Program-made: the position numbers and the translations under genes
Notes under the pieces: model-generated
Told to the model about the DNA's origin: nothing
The model's input: only the letters and a program-made list of their open reading frames with translations
Database searches by the model: none
NCBI RefSeq assembly: GCF_026712205.1
Contig: NZ_JAPPUW010000006.1
Location: 124,001 to 188,000 of the forward strand
Direction of reading: 5' to 3'
Length of the DNA stretch: 64,000 nt
Source: Pelomonas aquatica
GTDB lineage: Bacteria > Pseudomonadota > Gammaproteobacteria > Burkholderiales > Burkholderiaceae_C
Shown: one piece after another, positions 60,946-64,000 of the stretch
Position numbering within the stretch: position 1 is the first letter of the stretch
How the letters are laid out: each line of letters opens with the position of its first letter

Positions 60946-63900
60946 TCATGCAATCACCTCCTGGGCAGGCTTGGTGGGAGGAGACTCCTCCGCATCCTCG
61001 TCCTTGCGGTGGGCGATTCGGTAGAGCACCGGCAGCACCAGCAGCGTGAGCGCCGTCGACGACAGGATGCCGCCGATAACGACCGTGGCCAGCGGACGCT
61101 GAACCTCGGCACCCGTACCCGTGGCGATGGCCATGGGCACGAAACCCAGCGACGCGACCAGCGCAGTCATCAACACGGGCCGCAATCGGGTGATTGCGCC
61201 TTCGAAGATGGCATCGTCAAGGCTCTTCCCTGACTCGCGCAGGTTGCGGATGAACGAGATCATCACCAGTCCGTTGAGCACTGCCACGCCGGATAGCGCG
61301 ATGAAGCCCACAGCCGCTGATATGGACATCGGAATGTCCCGCAGCCACAGCGCCACGATGCCGCCCGTCAGCGCGAACGGGATGCCTGTGAACACCAGAA
61401 GGCCGTCCTTGGCATTGCCGAACATGACGAACAGCAGCGTGAAGACCAGCATCAGCGACACGGGCACCACGACCTTCAGTCGGTTGGTGGCAGATTGCAG
61501 GTTTTCGAACTGGCCGCCCCAGACCATCCAGTAGCCGGTCGGCAACTTCACCTGTTGCTGGATCGCCTGTTCAGCCTCGGCAACGAACGAGCCGATATCG
61601 CGGCCGCGGACGTTGGAGCTGACCACCACGCGGCGTTTGCCGTTCTCACGGCTCACCTGGTTGGGTCCAGGCGACAACGACAGCTCAGCAACTTCGCTCA
61701 ACGGTATGAACTTACGGGCTGCGCTGTTGGCGCCGGCCGGCAGTGGCACCGGCAGCCGCTTGATGGCCTCCAGATCGGAGCGCACGTTCTCGGGCACGCG
61801 CACGATGATGTCGAATCGACGGTCGCCCTCAAACATCGTGCCGCCTTCCTTGCCGCCGACCGCGGTCGCCAGCGTGTCCTGCACGTCTTGCACGTTCAGG
61901 CCATAGCGTGCCGTCTTCTCGCGGTCGATCTGGACACTCAACATCGGCAGACCGGTGGTTTGCTCGATGTTCACTTCGGTCGAGCCAGAGATGCCCTTGA
62001 GAACCGCCGCAATCTTGCCAGCAGCCTCGTTCATCACGTCCATGTCGTCACCGAAGACCTTGACGGCCACGTCCGAACGCACGCCCGAGATCAGCTCGTT
62101 GAACCGCAGCTGGATCGGCTGCGAGAACTCGTAGTTCTGACCCGGGAGCTTTTCGACGTCTGCCTTCACCAGCGCTGCCAGCTCGTCGCGAGTCTTGCGC
62201 GGCTCGGGCCACTCGGACTGCGGCTTGAGCATGACGTACGCATCCGAGATGTTCGGCGGCATCGGGTCGGACGCGATCTCAGCGGTGCCAGTGCGGGCGA
62301 AGACGCGCTCGATCTCCGGGTACTTGTTCTTCAGCGTGGTCTCGAGCTGCTGCTGCATCGCCACGGACTGCGACAGGCTGGTGCCCGGGATACGCAGCGT
62401 TTGGATGGAGAAGTCTCCTTCGTTCAGGCTGGGCACGAATTCGCTACCCATGCGCGTCGCCAGCAGACCGGACAGCAGTACTGTGACGACCGCGATCGTG
62501 ATGACCAAGGGCTTGGCATTCATCACACGAACCAGTGCCGGCTCGTAGGCGCGGCGCGCCCAACCCATCAGGAAGTTTTCCTTCTCGGAAACCTTCTTGC
62601 CGATGAACAGCGCGACGGCTGCAGGCACGAACGTCATCGACAGGATCATGGCGCCAACGAGCGCGATCACGACCGTGAACGCCATCGGGTGGAACATCTT
62701 GCCTTCGACACCCGCCAGCGCAAAGATCGGCAGGTACACGATCATGATGATCAGCTGTCCGAAGAGCAGCGGACGGCGTGCTTCCTGTGATGCCAGGAAC
62801 ACCTCGTGGAAGCGTTCCGACTGTGTCAGCGGCCTCCCCTTGTGCTCCTGCGCGTGCGCCAGCCGCCTGACGCAGTTCTCGACGATCACGACGGCGCCGT
62901 CGATGATGATGCCGAAGTCGAGCGCACCCAGACTCATCAAGTTCGCGCTGACTTTCTGGTTCACCATGCCCGTGAAGGTGAAGAGCATGGACAGCGGGAT
63001 CACCATCGCGGTCAGGATGGCCGCGCGGATGTTGCCCAGGAACAGGAAGAGGATGACGATCACGAGGATCGCGCCTTCCAGCAGGTTCTTCTTGACGGTG
63101 CCTATCGCCTTGTCGACGAGGGTCGTGCGGTCGTAGACCGTCACTGCATGCACACCAGCCGGCAGGTTCTTGTTGATCTCCTCCATCTTCTTGTCGACGG
63201 CCTGGGACACGGTGCGGCTGTTCTCGCCGATCAGCATGAACACCGTGCCGAGCACGACTTCCTTGCCGTTGTCGGTCGCAGCGCCCGTGCGCAGTTCGCG
63301 GCCTAGCTCGACCGTGGCCACATCCTTGATGCGGACCGGAACGCTGCCTTCGTTGCGCAGCACCACGTTGCCGATGTCAGCGATCGAGCGGACCTGCCCC
63401 GGCGCGCGGATCAGGTACTGCTCGCCGCGTCGCTCGATGTAGCCCGCGCCGACGTTCGCGTTGTTGCGTTCGAGGGCGTTGACGACATCGGCCAGCGTGA
63501 TGCCGTATGAGGCCAGCCGGCTTGGATCCGGCGCGACGTGGTATTCCTTGGCGAAACCACCGATGGTGTTGATCTCGGTGACGCCAGTGACGTTGCGCAA
63601 TTGCGGCTTGATGACCCAGTCCTGGATCTCGCGCAGATCGGTGGGGGTGTACGGCTCACCGTTGGGCTTCTTCGCGCCGGGCTTGGTCTCCACCGTCCAC
63701 AGGTAGATCTCACCAAGACCGGTAGAGATCGGACCAATGTTGGGCTCGACACCTGCCGGCATCTGGCCTCGCGCGCTCTGGATCCGCTCGTTGACGAGCT
63801 GGCGCGCGAAGTAGATATCGGTGCCGTCCTTGAAGATGACGGTGACCTGGGACAGGCCGTAGCGAGACAGCGAGCGGGTCTGCTCCAGCCCCGGCAGGCC

Positions 63901-64000
63901 AGCCATGACCGTCTCGATTGGGTACGTCACGCGCTGCTCGGTTTCGAGTGGCGAGTAGCCGGGAGCCTTGGTGTTGATCTGGACCTGGACGTTGGTGATG
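60946..64000 (-). CDS. czcA: CzcA-type RND pump (right copy), N-terminus outside window
   Basis: The frame is open to base 64000, covering all but about the first 40 residues by comparison with 8744-11923. The relay helix DFGIIIDGAVVIVEN is intact. An internal ATG at 63930 lies inside the conserved first periplasmic segment and is not the start. CzcB, CzcC and further genes presumably follow beyond the window. Confidence 0.95.
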   Translation of the reverse strand, partial: ITNVQVQINTKAPGYSPLETEQRVTYPIETVMAGLPGLEQTRSLSRYGLSQVTVIFKDGTDIYFARQLVNERIQSARGQMPAGVEPNIGPISTGLGEIYLWTVETKPGAKKPNGEPYTPTDLREIQDWVIKPQLRNVTGVTEINTIGGFAKEYHVAPDPSRLASYGITLADVVNALERNNANVGAGYIERRGEQYLIRAPGQVRSIADIGNVVLRNEGSVPVRIKDVATVELGRELRTGAATDNGKEVVLGTVFMLIGENSRTVSQAVDKKMEEINKNLPAGVHAVTVYDRTTLVDKAIGTVKKNLLEGAILVIVILFLFLGNIRAAILTAMVIPLSMLFTFTGMVNQKVSANLMSLGALDFGIIIDGAVVIVENCVRRLAHAQEHKGRPLTQSERFHEVFLASQEARRPLLFGQLIIMIVYLPIFALAGVEGKMFHPMAFTVVIALVGAMILSMTFVPAAVALFIGKKVSEKENFLMGWARRAYEPALVRVMNAKPLVITIAVVTVLLSGLLATRMGSEFVPSLNEGDFSIQTLRIPGTSLSQSVAMQQQLETTLKNKYPEIERVFARTGTAEIASDPMPPNISDAYVMLKPQSEWPEPRKTRDELAALVKADVEKLPGQNYEFSQPIQLRFNELISGVRSDVAVKVFGDDMDVMNEAAGKIAAVLKGISGSTEVNIEQTTGLPMLSVQIDREKTARYGLNVQDVQDTLATAVGGKEGGTMFEGDRRFDIIVRVPENVRSDLEAIKRLPVPLPAGANSAARKFIPLSEVAELSLSPGPNQVSRENGKRRVVVSSNVRGRDIGSFVAEAEQAIQQQVKLPTGYWMVWGGQFENLQSATNRLKVVVPVSLMLVFTLLFVMFGNAKDGLLVFTGIPFALTGGIVALWLRDIPMSISAAVGFIALSGVAVLNGLVMISFIRNLRESGKSLDDAIFEGAITRLRPVLMTALVASLGFVPMAIATGTGAEVQRPLATVVIGGILSSTALTLLVLPVLYRIAHRKDEDAEESPPTKPAQEVIA

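Larger units (their letters stand above)
52236..64000. repeat. Right copy of the direct duplication (ATPase to czcA)
   Basis: Matches 1-11801 in order and orientation; the last base aligns with 11801 inside czcA. The two copies differ in length by only about 36 bp. Sequence immediately left of 52236 cannot be compared because the left copy starts at the window edge, so the duplication may include the effector and middle-component genes. Confidence 0.9.

Noticed and set aside
1-64000. CRISPR arrays
   Set aside because: No regularly spaced direct repeats were seen by eye; the only notable repeats are the large duplication, IS ends and short palindromes.

Overview
The window is high-GC DNA from a Gram-negative betaproteobacterium, most likely a Burkholderiales member. 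The basis is a classical 16-strand-type porin, a czc metal-resistance cluster laid out like that of Cupriavidus, a BPSL0761-type small gene, MocR/GlxA-type regulators and a fragment of a Bug-type (tripartite tricarboxylate) receptor. Nearly everything is accessory DNA: heavy-metal efflux, a three-component ATPase/nuclease system, a Tn7/Tn5053-like transposition module, an IS3-family element and several unrecognised operons.

Layout. 1-16.0 kb: the end of an SMC/Rad50-like ATPase gene (ABC-3C type, + strand) faces a long minus-strand metal cluster: czcE, czcI, czcC, czcB, czcA, czcR, czcS, a small membrane protein, a second czcI, a P1B-4 ATPase with a His-rich linker, a DUF6328-like protein and a ZIP-like transporter. 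16.0-20.0 kb: a six-gene minus-strand operon of mostly unknown proteins (zinc ribbon, lipoprotein, two unknowns, a phosphoribosyltransferase-like protein and a membrane-anchored protein). 20.0-26.5 kb: a second RND efflux operon (czcI-like, OMF, MFP, RND pump, PII-like protein). 26.6-33.1 kb: a JetD-like TOPRIM fragment, an unknown gene, and a coupled five-gene transposition operon (two small genes, TniA/TnsB, TniB/TnsC, TniQ). 33.2-34.5 kb: an IS3-family element with clear terminal inverted repeats. 34.6-40.6 kb: ordinary-looking chromosomal genes (MocR, LysE exporter, HNH protein, PhzF, alpha/beta hydrolase, GlxA regulator). At 40.64-40.66 kb a 24-nt tRNA 3' end without the rest of the tRNA marks a probable integration junction. 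40.8-50.5 kb: island genes including an NYN-domain operon, two paralogous XRE regulators, a BPSL0761-type gene broken by an amber codon, an Lrp remnant, a four-gene Sel1/MscS/nuclease-like/coiled-coil operon, a porin and an orphan FlgB-like gene. 50.6-54.0 kb: a complete ABC-3C operon (Mrr-like nuclease effector, middle component, ATPase). 54.0-64.0 kb: a second, diverged copy of the metal cluster from ZIP to czcA, cut by the window edge.

How it works together. The CzcRS two-component system senses periplasmic metal and probably drives the surrounding genes. P1B-4 ATPases move cytosolic Zn/Co/Cd-type cations to the periplasm. CzcCBA-type pumps then export them across the outer membrane, with CzcI and CzcE acting in the periplasm. 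About 11.8 kb at the left edge (1-11801) is repeated in direct orientation at 52236-64000, including the ATPase of the three-component system, so the defence-like module and the metal cluster travel as one block. All functional statements come from reading motifs and gene order; no database search was run.
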